Origin: Neoceratodus forsteri
Lineage: Eukaryota > Chordata > Ceratodontiformes > Ceratodontidae
NCBI GenBank assembly: GCA_016271365.2
Contig: CM057454.1
Location: 698,569,501 to 698,633,500 of the forward strand
Direction: 5' to 3'
Length of the DNA stretch: 64,000 bases
Shown here in pieces: positions 10,391 through 21,740 of the stretch. The first letter of the stretch is position 1; each line of letters starts with the position of its first letter. The notes below the pieces were generated by a model. That model was not told the DNA's origin. It made no database searches and was given only the letters and a program-made list of their open reading frames with translations. Made by a program: the position numbers and the translations under genes.

Positions 10391-12164
10391 TCATATGTCT
10401 TAACTATTTTAAAGTGAAATTTCAGAATGTTAATGAAAATTCTTCTTTTTCCTGGATAGCAAAGTTCTTTTAGTAACTGGACTTTGTGGCCGTTTCTATT
10501 TTTACTATTTTTTCCACTCGAACCCTAGAATTTGGACCCAATTATTGTCAATACAGCACTGCAAACTAGCTTTTTGGCTGATGGACATCAGTAAGCAGTC
10601 TCTGTTGTTGTTTTGGTTTTGGCAGGAACTTCAAACATTACTTCAGTCAAAATGTCCATTACACAAACAAAAGTCTTTACTGTACCAGTATTGAAAAGAT
10701 TCTGCTGTAGAAAGCTATTTTCCTTGTGGCTGGTTTTGCTGCAGTTTTTGTTTTCTTCCAGGCTCAAAACTCAGGCTTTAGCACCTCTGGTATAAACACA
10801 GCAATGAAGGCTTAGTTGCTTCTTAGTCCAGATGTCACCAAGCAGGCTTGGCTTTAGGTTTTTAGGCTCTTGAAGGAATCTTAAAACAATAAAATAAACA
10901 AACTTGCAAGTCCATAGGCACAGCTCCTCCTGAGGACTGAGCCATTTGCTTTCCTTCAGAGCTTAGTTTTATTTTCTCTGGCCACAGAATAGTCCTGACA
11001 TCATTTCCTGTAAAATTTGTCAATTTTGATTGGATCCTGCAGTTGATGTATGGGTTATCTCTCCACCGTTTTTAAGGACTGCCCCTCTGGTTAAAGCTCA
11101 GGTTTTAAACTTAATATGACTTTTCTTCATAACTTTTCCATGCAATATGATACAGTCTTCATATAAATGTTTTTGAATCCAACTCATTAAATATAGTCTT
11201 TTGAGATGTCTTCCAGGACTGTGAGAGAAAAAATTTCCTGAGATATGTTAATAATGACTATAACCCTAATTCTCAGCAAATTCTTTTAAAACACAGTAAC
11301 GCCTTTGTTTCTCATGCCTCCAGCTTTAGAATATGGTAACTGTCTTCCAGAAAACTATTTAGGAAAGTTCTTAAAAGCATGGAATTCCATTGTAGGCACA
11401 TGGTTCTTTGTTTTCCAAGAAAGCACATACATCAAGCAGTCAATTTGTTTTTTTCATACTTCTTTTAGATGGTATATGTTTGTTGAGTAACAAGATGCAC
11501 ACATGCAAATTATATCTTTGGATTTGTTATGATGCCATCTTTCACTGACGATCAAACTTGATATGCTTACTTTAAGATTCGTGATATAAAGTAAAACATC
11601 AAATAACTCAGCATCTCTTTAAGTTGTATGTCCCAAATTTAACCAGTCAACAGGTTAAAATATTCTTTACCAACTGTGTACGTTTCATGCTGGCAGCTTG
11701 TTGCCTTTTTTACAACTAAAGTCCTTTTCCATAAGAAGAAAAATATATCTGTTTTAACTTTAGGTACTTGGAAGAGTTGTCGGCTCCAACTACCACAGAG
11801 ACCTTCTGCACTTTGTCAACTGTCAAAGTTTCTATGATAACTGTCTCTGGTGACTGGAAAATGCACACTGAGCCAAGGCTTGTCTCCAGGTGTGACCCAG
11901 GGACAGGGAGCATGGGAATCACAGTATATAGTACAAGGCATTCAGTACACAATTATGCAATAGTAAGCATAATAAAATATTTCAATGAATACAATACAGC
12001 AAAATAGGCCACACAGAGAGACAACTGTACAATGGAATGGAGTATCAAAGACTGGAGTAGTTACAACAAGGGACAGACATTTCAAGTTAATGAGACAACT
12101 GTAAATAGTACAGAGTAACTCAAAATCAGTGTTGTTATAACAGGGAAAACATTTCAAGTGCTAA
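10391..12164. other. 1.8 kb without a recognised gene or element
   Basis: Open frames are short and overlap on both strands (11716-11952 minus, 11768-12007 plus). I see no transposase, reverse transcriptase or repeat structure. AT-rich, with scattered T-runs. It may be old repeat too diverged to read, or unique intergenic DNA. Confidence 0.4.
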
Positions 12165-12920
12165 GTGGTGTTATGGGAGCAAGAAGGAAAAGTAGAAGGA
12201 GCAGTAATTTGACAAAGGAGTGATAGGAAGAGCTGCATAAGAGAGAGACTGGGTGTTCCACAGAGGGGAAATGACAGAGGAAGAAGATTTGCCATGTTCA
12301 AGGATGGAGTAGGGGTGAGAAAAGGCGTGAGTTCCTAGAACATAGGGAATATGTTGAGAGCTGGAACAGGTGAGAGGAGGCAAGAGATATGCAGTGGGGG
12401 GCAGATTAAACCAGAATTTAGAAATGAAGGCTACAGAGTGGATGAGAAGCCTGTGTGTGAGCAGAGAGAGGTCAGACAGGATAGTAGAGAACAGTGGTGG
12501 GATCTGTATGGAGAGTTAGAGGCAAAATGGCAGAAGGCATAGTAGAGGGAATCACATCAAGAGAGTGATGTAGAGGGTGCAGTGCAGTAAACAAAGTCAG
12601 CATAATCAAAGACTGGCATAATCATTTTTATTAGACATTCCCTATGTATGGGGAGAGGGAAAGAGTCTTTGTTGTGGTACAGTATATTAAGCTTAGGGTG
12701 GAGTTTAGTGGCCATGTAATTAATGTGGATAGTGAAATTTAACTGTGGGTCTAGCCAGACTCCTAGATACTTGTATGAGGGAACAATCTTTAGCGGGGTT
12801 CCTTTGAGAGACATGATTGGAGGGGCATTAATAGCATTGGCTAATCTTTGAGTGGTTCCAAAAGTCATAGCAACTATTTTGGAAGTGTTGAGCTTAAGTT
12901 TTTTCTTTGGAACCAGGACT
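12165..12920 (-). mobile_element. decayed LINE 3' part (same superfamily)
   Basis: Minus-strand translation gives KLKLNTSKIVAMTFGTT (near 12850-12900) and then SYKYLGVWLDPQLNF (near 12740-12780), the conserved region following the YADD box in CR1/L2-type LINEs. A diverged C-terminal region extends to about 12171. It is a separate insertion from the LINE at 8870-10390, because both retain the same C-terminal portion with different sequence. It is strongly 5'-truncated and broken by frameshifts. Confidence 0.75.
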
Positions 12921-14020
12921 GAACCGAGTGGAAGTCACATCTGCAGAAGCTTTGTGATGGGGGGCAGTTTAAGGATAGTTCCCTGCCTTAAATGGAAAGA
13001 TATAGATACTATGTCCCTTTTTATGTTTGCTTGCATGCATACGCAAGAAACATTATGCGACAGATTAGGAGAGAAGGGAGTTGAGGAGGCACGGCACTGT
13101 GACAGCTAAGGGAGGCACAGCATTTGGGGGCTTAGTACTGGTGGACCAATGAAGGCACAGTGTGCCGATGACACTGGTCTCCAAAAGTGCCACTAAGTAC
13201 AAATGTTTTCACCACAGCAATCAGGGGCTGCCTCATCATTGCAGCGTCAGTCATTCCGCTGCAATGAGGGAGTGACCCGTCATTGCTGGGTGGAACGTTG
13301 GTACTGTAATTTTGTTTGTGAACATGGCAGTGGCTTGCTGTCAAGTTCACAAACAATATTACTGAGCCCCCAGTGCTGAGGGGTTGCCCAATACCCTCAG
13401 CAGCATGTACCCCCACAACAGTAGCTTGTTTGCCGATGGGGCCCCAATCCCCATCGGCTTTAGTCCGCTGCTCAGCTTCAGGTTGCTGATGGGGAGCCCA
13501 CTCCCATTGGCACAATCCCCTCCCAGTTTGATTTGATGATGGTGAGCCCACTCCTGTAGGCATAATGTCCCCTCCCGAACAAAAGTAGTGTGTGCCGAGG
13601 GGTGCCCAATCCCGCCATTGTGCCCCTGTATATGCCAACAGGACTGCCCAATCCCCATCAGTTACAGTTCCCCCAAAAACACACTAGGTTGGCACGTTGA
13701 GGCCCACCCCAGCATGCAAATGTCCATCTTAAATGTTCCTGTTAAAAAAAAATGTTCCTCAATGTTTGTTTTTCCCTGTAAAAGCAAAAACAGTCCTCGC
13801 CGGAATCCATTGGCCCTTCTACCATACCTTCTGCACACCCTGCCTTCCACACACCCTACCCCATTCTTACCTCCGGAGCCCAGTGCGACGATCTTCTGTG
13901 GACCGGGAACACGTCTGCACTCTTCAAAGTTGACCACCAACTGAGGAAATTCCGGTAAACTCTATATTGGCATAAATGCTCTTTTTTTAACTTTGGTGCA
14001 TATCTCAGGCATTATTTGGG
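12921..14020. other. GC-richer unresolved sequence with degenerate short repeats
   Basis: Between about 13380 and 13640 phrases such as GCCGATGGGG, CCCCAATCCCCATCGGC and GAGCCCACTCCCATTGGC recur at roughly 70-bp spacing, suggesting a degenerate tandem array. The longest minus-strand open frames (13132-13638, 13359-13658) run through this array and have no family motif, so I do not call a gene. Confidence 0.4.
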
Positions 14021-14860
14021 AATTTTGGCACCAGATTTTCAACATGGGGTTATTGGGACCCCTCCTCATGAATTCTGCCATTGTCATGGCTTTATTCTGT
14101 CCCGAAAGGTGATTTTGTGGTCACTGCATGGAATCACCTTTTGGGACCAATTAACAAATTTACAGTGACACTGTTCATTATCAGAGGTCCTAAAATGCCA
14201 ATGTTGAAAATTTGGTGATGAAAGTCCATAAAATGACTGTGTTACGAGTGTGCATTGCACAGTTTCCATGCACACTCATAACTTCAGAGTATTTTCGCTC
14301 CAGATTTTAAACATTGCCATTTTTCTGGCCCTTCTGGCCTTCATAAGAACAGTACAGCTGTCATTTTTCACATCCTGGCCAAAATGCGTTTTCACACTTC
14401 CGTCCCAGAATAGCGTGGTTGCTGTGGGAAATCAGTGTTCAGGACACATTAAGAAAATCACAGTGACACTGTTCATGAGCAGAGCTCCTAAAATGCCTGT
14501 GTTGAAAATTTGGTGGTGAAGGTCCATAAAATGACTGTGTTACGCGCATGTGTTTCACAGTTTCCACATATGCTCAGAAGTGCAAGCATTTTTAATATTC
14601 CCACTACAGATTTTCAACATTGGCATCTCTTCATACCTCCCTATGGATGGTACAGCTGTCATTCTTCACATCCTGCCTGATCTGTGTTTTCGTACATGTG
14701 GTGAGACTGGCACTGTCGCTGTTGGAACTCATTGTTCAGGACACATTGACAAAATCACATTGCCACTCTTCATGAGGAGAGGTCTAAAATGCTTTTATAG
14801 GTGGGGTCACAAAAAGGCCATGTTGAAAATTTGTAGTGTAAATACCAACAAACGCCCGAG
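14020..14860. repeat. tandem repeat, three units of about 298 bp
   Basis: The phrase GTGACACTGTTCAT occurs at 14165 and 14463 and as TTGCCACTCTTCAT at 14760, giving periods of 298 and 297. CAGATTTTNAACAT, ACAGTTTCCA, CAGGACACATTNANAAAATCAC and CCTAAAATGCCNNTGTTGAAAATTTG recur at the same spacing. The three copies differ by many substitutions, so the array is old. Two plus-strand open frames (14250-14519, 14550-14867) are homologous to each other only because they lie in successive units. Confidence 0.88.
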
Positions 14861-15595
14861 GCATTAGGGTTTCTAACCATAACGTCCTACCCTGTACAAA
14901 CTGTCAGGCATCGGGGTGTGCCTTTGGATTGCTGACTGTACTGCTCATGCCATCCCACCCCCACCCCTGAGAGGCATCGAGGTACACCTTGGACTCTTCA
15001 GTCCCAGGCCTCACCCGATTATCCTATACTGCACCCATTTCACTGTATGTCCTTATGGAAGGGGATGACTGTAAAGCCAAACACCCTATGGCACACCTCA
15101 ACATGTGTCAGTGTCTGCAGAATAGGGTGAGGTGACATGGCATGACCGTCATGGGCGATGACCCAAACACTTAACCCAGTGCCTGTCCATCCCTACAGGA
15201 TGGCGGTGGGGTTGGCATGAAGTTCAATACTTCACTGCCATTCCTATTCTGCATCTGTCTAACTCCTGCATTTCCAATGCTAATACCAGAAAGCAAACAT
15301 TCGGCATTGACAAATGCTTGTTCCTTTAGGTAGGATGAATTGAAAATAAAGTTTTAAAACTCAACCATTTTTTTTCTTAGCTTTGAAAGCCATTCTTCAG
15401 CAGAAGCTTTTTGCAGGCAAGTTTTCTTCTTGCTTGTAGAGCTCATGTAGACAAGAACGCTGACCAGATGCCTTAGTATGACATCCCAAGTTCACTAATT
15501 AATAATTAGTAATTAAGCATTTATCAAGGATACAAAATAGTACTTATAATAATGCAAAATAATAATATAATAAAATATTTTTATAACTAAGTTTT
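14861..15595. other. no recognised gene
   Basis: Two related phrases, GGCATCGGGGTGTGCCTT (about 14906) and GGCATCGAGGTACACCTT (about 14972), hint at a short degenerate repeat. After 15480 the sequence becomes very AT-rich. Nothing coding is visible. Confidence 0.35.
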
Positions 15596-16400
15596 GTTTC
15601 TACAGGGGGTTGGCCAGGGAGGGAGGATTGGATGTCCTTGAAAGACTTTTCCATGGGGTTCACACAGCTTGCTGGTCAACTGCCATCTGGAGGAATCTAG
15701 TGACAGCTGTGAGACAGTAGGGAAGAGTGACCAATGCTTTGATGCCTACAGCATTTCAACTGGCCACAGCTTAGTGACAGTCTGGTCCCTCACAAGTCCA
15801 GTGCTGACCACTGGGCCCTTTCATACAAGTCCTGTGGCAGAAGATCCATCAGAATAAGTATGTTCCAGAGGAGTCAGGTGATGGGACTTGGGGGATCGGT
15901 CTAGACAGGGGCCAGCCAGGGGTGTATGAATAAGGAAGATTAATTAGGCATTAAAAAAAAACCTTGTCCTTGGTGTTCAGTGGCTTCCACACTCCCTGGG
16001 CCCTTCCAGTCTGTTGTCATGAAGGCAGTAAGCAGAAACTCTCCACTCATCTCCTTGACTGGCTGCCATCTGACTCATGGAACTCCAATATCTATATTTA
16101 AGTATTAGGATATATTAGTCGCTTGATGTCCCTGAACATCATAGAACTGCCTTTTTAAGCAGAACGCTTCTTAAATCTATATACTTTTCCTGTTAATATG
16201 GTAATACTACAGTTTCATGAGTCAGACAGCAGCCAGACAAGGAGGTTATGGAATGTTTGTGCTGTCATCCACTGCTGGACAGGGGTGCCACAAGACACCA
16301 GGGACAACTTTTATGGGGACAGGGAGAATTAGGTGGTGTCCCTGGACAGCAGGGAGAAATTAAGGAGAAAAGGAAATGAAGGGGTTACACAAGATATTTA
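15596..16400. repeat. second foldback element, same family as 5880-6836
   Basis: GACTGGCTGCCATCTGACTC (about 16057) is mirrored by GAGTCAGACAGCAGCCAG (about 16219), with a 120-base spacer. The outer arms hold GACACCAGGGACAA-like subrepeats (right arm about 16290-16370) matched in reverse complement by TTGTCCTTGGTGTTCAGTGG (about 15963). The core CTGGCTGCCATCTGAC is the same as in the element at 5880-6836. The right end is abutted by the CR1 3' end at about 16400, so this copy may be cut. Confidence 0.65.
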
Positions 16401-17850
16401 CAATGTGTGGGCAGGAAATGGACCTGCAGACCCATCTAGGCTGCCCTATTTTACCTGCCTACCTTATACCCCAGACTCTATTTGATCACAGTTGTCCCTT
16501 CCTCTTCCATTATCTCTTTTCCTTATACCTATGTGCCCATCCCAGTCATGTTTGAAGCTCCCCAATATCTTCTGCCCCACAACCTCTTCTTGCAGGCTGT
16601 TCTAGGCATCCACCACCCTTTCTGTGAAGAAATATTTCCACACATCCCTCTTAAACTAGCCCCCAAGCTTCACAGTGTGCCCCGTTGTTTTGGTACTCCT
16701 TTTCCTATTAGAGACTCCCCTCATGTGTCTTGTTCATCCCTGTGAGGAACTTATAGGTCTCAGTCATGCCCTATCTTGCTAGCCTCTCCTTCAGGGAGTA
16801 CTTGTTGAAATCCTGCAGCCTCTCTTGTAATGATTTCTCATTCAACCCCCGCACCATTTTAGCAGTCCTCCTCTGCACCTCTTCCACCTGTCAATGTCCT
16901 TGTGGTGGTGCAGCCTCCAGAAATGGACACAGTACTCAAGGTGGAGTCTCACAAGTGAGCGATACAGAGGTAACACCATCTCCCTTCTTTTGCGAGAGAT
17001 GCCCCTCCCTCTGCATCCCAGAATTCGATTCACCTTGTCTGCTGCCCTTTCATATTACCCTTCCAACTGGAGATCATCAGATAAGATGATCACCCTAAGG
17101 TCCATCTCTTACTTGGCAACTGTAAGTATCTTCCCCCTATCTTATACATAGGCCCTGGATTTTCCAGCCAAGATGCATGATTTTGCACTTTTGGTTTTGA
17201 AACTCAGCTGCCACTCCCTAGACCACTGCTCTAGTTTCCCAGATCCCTTTGCATTCTCATCACCCTGCTGCAGATTTTTGCATCATCCACAGAGAGACAC
17301 ACCTTCCCCACCCATTCCTCAGCAGTGTCACTTATGAAGACATTAAAGAGGACAATGTCCAGTACTGATCCCTGTGGTACTCCACTGATCACTCTTCCAT
17401 CCTGTGAGTGACTGCTGTTTGCCACCACCCTCTGTCTCCTATCCTTCAACTAGTTAGATACCCAGCACACCACCTTATCTCTCACCCCTAGGTTGCTAAG
17501 TTTCTTTATCAGCCTCTTGTGTGGTATAGTGTCAAAGGCGTTACTGAAGTTCAGATAGGCCACATTCACTGCCCTCCCTGATCCACATCCCTAGTTACCC
17601 AGTCAAAGAAATCTATGTGATTCGATTCACACGACCCCCCACCCCATGAAGCTGTACTGCCACTGATCCTGTAGCTCATGTGTCTCCAGGTACTCAGCAG
17701 TCTCTCCTTTAGTAGGACCTCCATTAACATCATATTTTTCCTATCATTCCTTATAAATATGTCTACAAAATGGCTGATCAGAGACTGCTTAGCTTCAGCA
17801 TGTCTCCTGACTAGAAGAAGAGCCTGTCTGAGATATACAGCCACTGCTGA
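16400..17850 (-). mobile_element. CR1 LINE, 5'-truncated
   Basis: Minus-strand ORF2 pieces run from about 17844 to 16842. They include SNHIDFFDWVTRDVDQGG (near 17580-17625), a GVPQGSVL block (near 17370-17395), a degraded F-DD box read as VDDAKI (near 17270-17290), and the C-terminal motif MVLPLYRSLVRLHLEYCVHF (near 16930-16990). The remainder to about 16400 is the tail and 3' untranslated region, with the phrase GGTCTGCAGGTCCATTTCC. Stops and frameshifts are frequent. The endonuclease is absent. Confidence 0.85.
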
Positions 17851-18282
17851 GAGTGGCAGTGGCTTGCCAGGGCCTTGTCATGAGTTGTGTTGCTTTTGAG
17901 GTGTCTAGACAGCAGATGGCAAGCATGAAGACATGTTCAGGAAAGTCTGCAGAAGGGCAATGGCCCATAAGGGCAAACAAGAGAGTGCAGGAGGAGGAGT
18001 GGTAGTACTGTAACAGTGCAGCTAGGGATAAGGAAAATATCAAAATAAACAAATGTACTTTACATAGGTTTTTATCCTCTGGCACACAGCCTCCAGTGAT
18101 GTAGAACCTTCCAAAGCTAGATGGTAGCCACACTGCCCAGACAATCCTGGATATAGCACTATAGCAGATCCCTCATGGCCCTCTGAACTATAAGTAAATG
18201 AAAAAACAGCAAGACGTCTGAACCCAACATGACCCATAGAAACTGTATCTCCAAATGGTTGGATAAATGAATTCAGATCACA
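17851..18282. other. no recognised feature
   Basis: Short overlapping open frames on both strands without domain similarity. This is the flank between the CR1 truncation point and the next repeat. Confidence 0.35.
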
Positions 18283-18672
18283 CACAAGGCTCCCACAGTC
18301 AACAGAGCCCCCGACAAACCTCAAGCTCATGAATTGCCTGGGTGTAGCCCTCGGATCATGAGGGATCCTGCCTGCAGCCCTCCCCACAAGGCTCCCATGG
18401 TTGATGAAGCCCCTGACAAACCTCAAGCTCATGGATCACCAGGCTGCAGCCCTCACATCATGAGGGGTCCTGCCTTCAGCCCTCCCTGCAAGGCTCTCAT
18501 GGTTGATGAAGCCCTGACAAACCTCATGGTAAATCTCAGGAGTACGCTACCTTGGATTCTGGTGCCATCATGGACTGGGACACACTCGCGCTCTGGATCT
18601 GTCCTCTACTGTATTATTTGGCTGGCATACCTGTCCTGATTGTTTTTTGCAGTGCCATATGAGTGGGACAAT
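18283..18672. repeat. 103-bp tandem repeat (about three units) heading a dispersed repeat
   Basis: CAAGGCTCCCATGGTTGATG and the following GACAAACCTCAAGCTCATG recur with starts near 18283, 18387 and 18489. After the units come GGTAAATCTCAGGA and a stretch ending CCTGTCCTGATTGTTTTTTG. One unit plus the same unique tail is found again at about 21485-21740, so this is a dispersed element with a variable number of 103-bp units. Class unknown. Confidence 0.8.
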
Positions 18673-18674
18673 AT

Positions 18675-19009
18675 TAGAGATTTGTGAAATTGGAACATTT
18701 CATTATGCTAAATATTTCGCTAAATTCGCCCGTTCACAAAATTTTTACAGTTGCAAAATTCTGAATTTTGCCTGCAGAATCCAAGATTTTGTCCACAGAA
18801 GGAGAAATTTTCAAACAAAATGGCACAATTTGCCTTTCCCCATTAAAATGTCACTGCTTTTCTAGCAAAATTTCACCATTTCACAGTGAAATTACACATT
18901 GCACCCTGTGAAATATTTCACGTAACGACCAATTTCACAAATATTTTTGCATGGCAAATTGCCAGTTTTGCAGAATTTTGCAGACAAAATATAATTTCCA
19001 ACATCTCTA
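18675..19009. mobile_element. hAT-type MITE, 335 bp
   Basis: The left end reads TAGAGATTTGTGAAATTGGA and the right end, on the reverse strand, TAGAGATGTTGGAAATTATA. The flanking octamers are GACAATAT (18667-18674) and TCCAATAT (19010-19017), alike at six of eight bases, as expected for an aged 8-bp hAT target duplication. The interior is AT-rich with repeated TTTTGCAGAATTTTGCAG phrases and no coding capacity. Similar phrases flank the right end of the hAT element at 5300-5484, so it may be a deletion derivative of that family (inference). Confidence 0.7.
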
Positions 19010-19017
19010 TCCAATAT

Positions 19018-19969
19018 TAATTGATGCTTGTTTTTACCCTTATCTGATGCTTGTTCATTTACCAATCTGACTGTCCTGCACCTCTGCATAGTAGCCAGAG
19101 GTGTTTTTTATAATACCTGCTTAGTTATTGTGCCTCTACCTACTGCTATGCGCCTTTGTATATTTGCCAGTGGAGTCTGTATTCTTAGTTGCCTGTTTAC
19201 TTCACTGACTGACTTCACTGACTCATTTACATCCATGTATAATAGCCAGGGTTGCCTCGTTTGTCCCGCTCCTTTGTTGTTGCACAGCCACTAGCATTGA
19301 AGCAGGGAGTTGGTGTACTTAGGATAGCTAACATGTGTTTTCAGCTTATCTCAGGGCTCCATTCCTCTACTTCATTAAGACTCACCACCTCTCTCTCATA
19401 GCGGCCCATTTGTCCCACATTATTTTCTATTTAGCAAGTCACACATTTGGTGCACTGCATTGCAAGTGCCTATATGTAATGCATTTAATGCATTTAATTC
19501 TTGTAATAATCAAGCTATTTTTTGTTCTCTGTCATTTGGAATTTGTCTTTGCTGCTCTGCCCCTCTTTTGTTAATAGTAATAGTTTATTCATTCAACTTA
19601 GAACCCTTTACAATTTATACAGAATAGAACTTATTCAAAAGTGTAAAAAAATCCTCAAAGAATACAGTCTTACAGTTACACATCTTAAATACATTATAAT
19701 TCCACATAATTTGACATTTATAGCTCTAGTGTATATTTGGCTCAGAAGATTTCTAAAGACATAGAAGTAACAAAGCAAACAGTTTATTATTCACAATAAG
19801 CATGAAAAATGTCTATTCATTAACAGACATTTTTCTTACTCCTGAATTTTGGATATGGCTACTGTATGTTCTCTTTCTGTCCTTCTGCCTAGTGTCTATA
19901 TTCGGGAAGGAAAAAGGAAAAAGGGGGGGTTCCACAGGAAATGAACACTTTTGTTTTGTTTTTTAGGCT
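19018..19969. other. no recognised gene
   Basis: Several short plus-strand open frames (19028-19294, 19335-19574, 19522-19764) are Cys/Leu/Phe-rich translations of AT-rich DNA, without motifs. An old LINE tail on the minus strand is possible near 19560-19620 but I cannot show it. Confidence 0.35.
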
Positions 19970-21200
19970 GCCACTCTTGATGTGTTGTTAGTAGAAGAAG
20001 ATCTCTGTTCCAGAGAAAAGATGGGGGGGGCGCTCAAAAATTATATCCGTAGACAGTCTTTTTCATTTCCAAATATCCTTTTTATTCTTAAATACGGCAA
20101 ACCTCAATGTTTCACCTAATGTATAGGCTTTTTCAAGAGATGCCTTTCTTTTTTTTTATTTTGTCTTTCTATGGCAGGACCCTGTCATTTATCAGCCTTG
20201 GTCACGGCCCCTGGAAGCCTCGACCACCATCTATGGCTGCCGAGGTTCCCCAGTCACCCCTGGCTTACCCCACTGGAGGGCTAGGCTGTGGCCACATTTC
20301 CACGTGACCACGGAGTCAATATCTAGTCGGGGGACCTGCAGCGACGGTGGTGAACTGAGGTCTTCTGGGAGGGCTTCATGGAGACACGGTCCTTGCCCAC
20401 CTTGGTTTTCTGCCATTTTCCTTATGGAGGCAGGGACGTGCAATGATGCCAGCATCCACCCTGCCTCCCAGAACTATAAGCGTCGGTCACCTGAGATCCT
20501 CCGGCCTCCGCCAGGAATCCTCAGTGTGCCGATCGTCTCCCCTAACCTCTCCCCTGGAGAAGGAGAGCAGTCCATGGGACGCTCAATCCTTCTCGGCCCA
20601 GCCTGCCCTCCGATGACCCGGGTCCATTTCCAAACCCGGGTCACTGGCATCGCAAGTGGAAATCCCACCGCTGCACCGACGGGCCGGCATCCAAGAGATG
20701 CCTTTCTAAATAAATATATAAATATATACAGTTAAATAACTGTCCACACCCAGAAGTAAAATCTAATATAAAAATCTAAACGTGAGCAGACAAACAAGCA
20801 CTGATGCTACTTACTTCATCTAAATAGTATAAATCTAAAAATTCCTTCATTCAATCAATGTATTAACTCAGAATTCTGAAAAAATATGAAATATGGAATA
20901 TAAAACAAAGTCATAATATGTTTTCATTATCATTCTTACGTTGAAATAAAATAATAAAATCATAGATTTTACTTCTGGGTGTGGAAAATTATTTAACTGT
21001 ATATATTTATATATTTATTTAGAAAGGCATCTCTTGGAAAAACCTATACATTAGGCGAAACGTTGAGGTTTGCCATATTTAAGAATAAAAAGGATATTTG
21101 GAAATGAAAAAGAATGTCTATGGATATAATTTTTGAGCACCCCCCATCTTTTGCTCTGGAACAGAGATCTTCTTCTGCTGCCTAGTAGTTGGCCTGTTTT
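19970..21200. repeat. inverted-repeat element, left arm interrupted
   Basis: The left arm (about 20005-20149 continuing at 20692-20765) and right arm (about 20960-21190) are reverse complements. Examples are AAATATCCTTTTTATTCTTA (20073) with TAAGAATAAAAAGGATATTT (21080), and ACAGTTAAATAACTGTCCAC against the complement near 20980. The arms differ by a few per cent. The spacer of about 190 bases is AT-rich. The phrase TAGGCGAAACGTTGAGG resembles 3' ends of some retroelements, but I see no coding part. Superfamily not assigned. Confidence 0.8.
20134..20707 (-). mobile_element. retroposed insert with 16-bp target-site duplication
   Basis: CAAGAGATGCCTTTCT occurs at 20134-20149 and again at 20692-20707, bracketing a GC-rich insert (20150-20691). 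The insert begins on the plus strand with a T-run, meaning a poly(A) tail on the minus strand. The minus-strand 5' end contains GGTGCAGCGGTGGGATTTCC and GACCCGGGTTTGGAAATGG, spaced like polymerase III A and B boxes, so a long tRNA-type SINE is possible. Two minus-strand open frames (20231-20455, 20474-20668) have no similarity that I recognise. The right arm of the surrounding inverted repeat preserves the uninterrupted site, which confirms insertion. Confidence 0.88.
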
Positions 21201-21484
21201 GGAACACTACTCTAATCCACTCACTTACTAAGCTTCTATAACATACCCCTCATCATTTTTCACTGAGTCTACTCTTTCCTGCTCCAATTCCCCCCCCAAA
21301 ACCCATTCAAATAGGTCCACACTTTTTCTGGCCCAGGACTTGGGTTACCTTCTCCTCCAAATTGTTCCTTTGTTCCTGCCTATTGCTCTCCTTCCCAGAT
21401 ATCCAATTTCACCCCTGCCCCTTCACTCCTCCTCTGACTTTCTTCTTTCCTCCCACACTCACTAATTTTTCCTTCTTTCTTCCT
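21201..21484. other. pyrimidine-rich sequence, nothing recognised
   Basis: C/T-rich plus strand with many CTCC and TTCC runs; no open frame or repeat structure. Confidence 0.35.
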
Positions 21485-21740
21485 GAGCTCATGGATCATC
21501 TGTCTGCAGCCCACAGATCATGAGGGCTCTTCCTACAACCCTCCCACAAGGCTCCTGTGATCTATGGAGCCCCCAACAAACCTCAAGGTAAATCTCAGGA
21601 TCATGCAACATTGGCATCTGGTGCCATCTTGGACCGGCAAACACTGGCACATCTGGACCTGGCCCCTTCTGTATTATTCAGTTGGTGTACCTGTCCTGAT
21701 TGTTTTTGCAATGCTGTGTGCATAGGGGATAATCCCACCC
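21485..21740. repeat. second copy of the 103-bp-unit dispersed repeat
   Basis: It matches 18387-18672, with one 103-bp unit (GAGCTCATGGATCATCTGTC onward) and then the shared tail with GGTAAATCTCAGGATCATGC, TGGTGCCATCTTGGACC and CCTGTCCTGATTGTTTTTGC. Identity looks high over the whole tail. Confidence 0.8.

Noticed and set aside
13132..13658. Two overlapping minus-strand open frames as genes
   Set aside because: They run through a degenerate tandem repeat, have no domain and no coding signature that I can see.
20960..21140. A hammerhead ribozyme and Penelope-like element end, from the GGCGAAACG phrase
   Set aside because: I could not find the matching CUGANGA core and stems in the right order; left as an unclassified inverted repeat.
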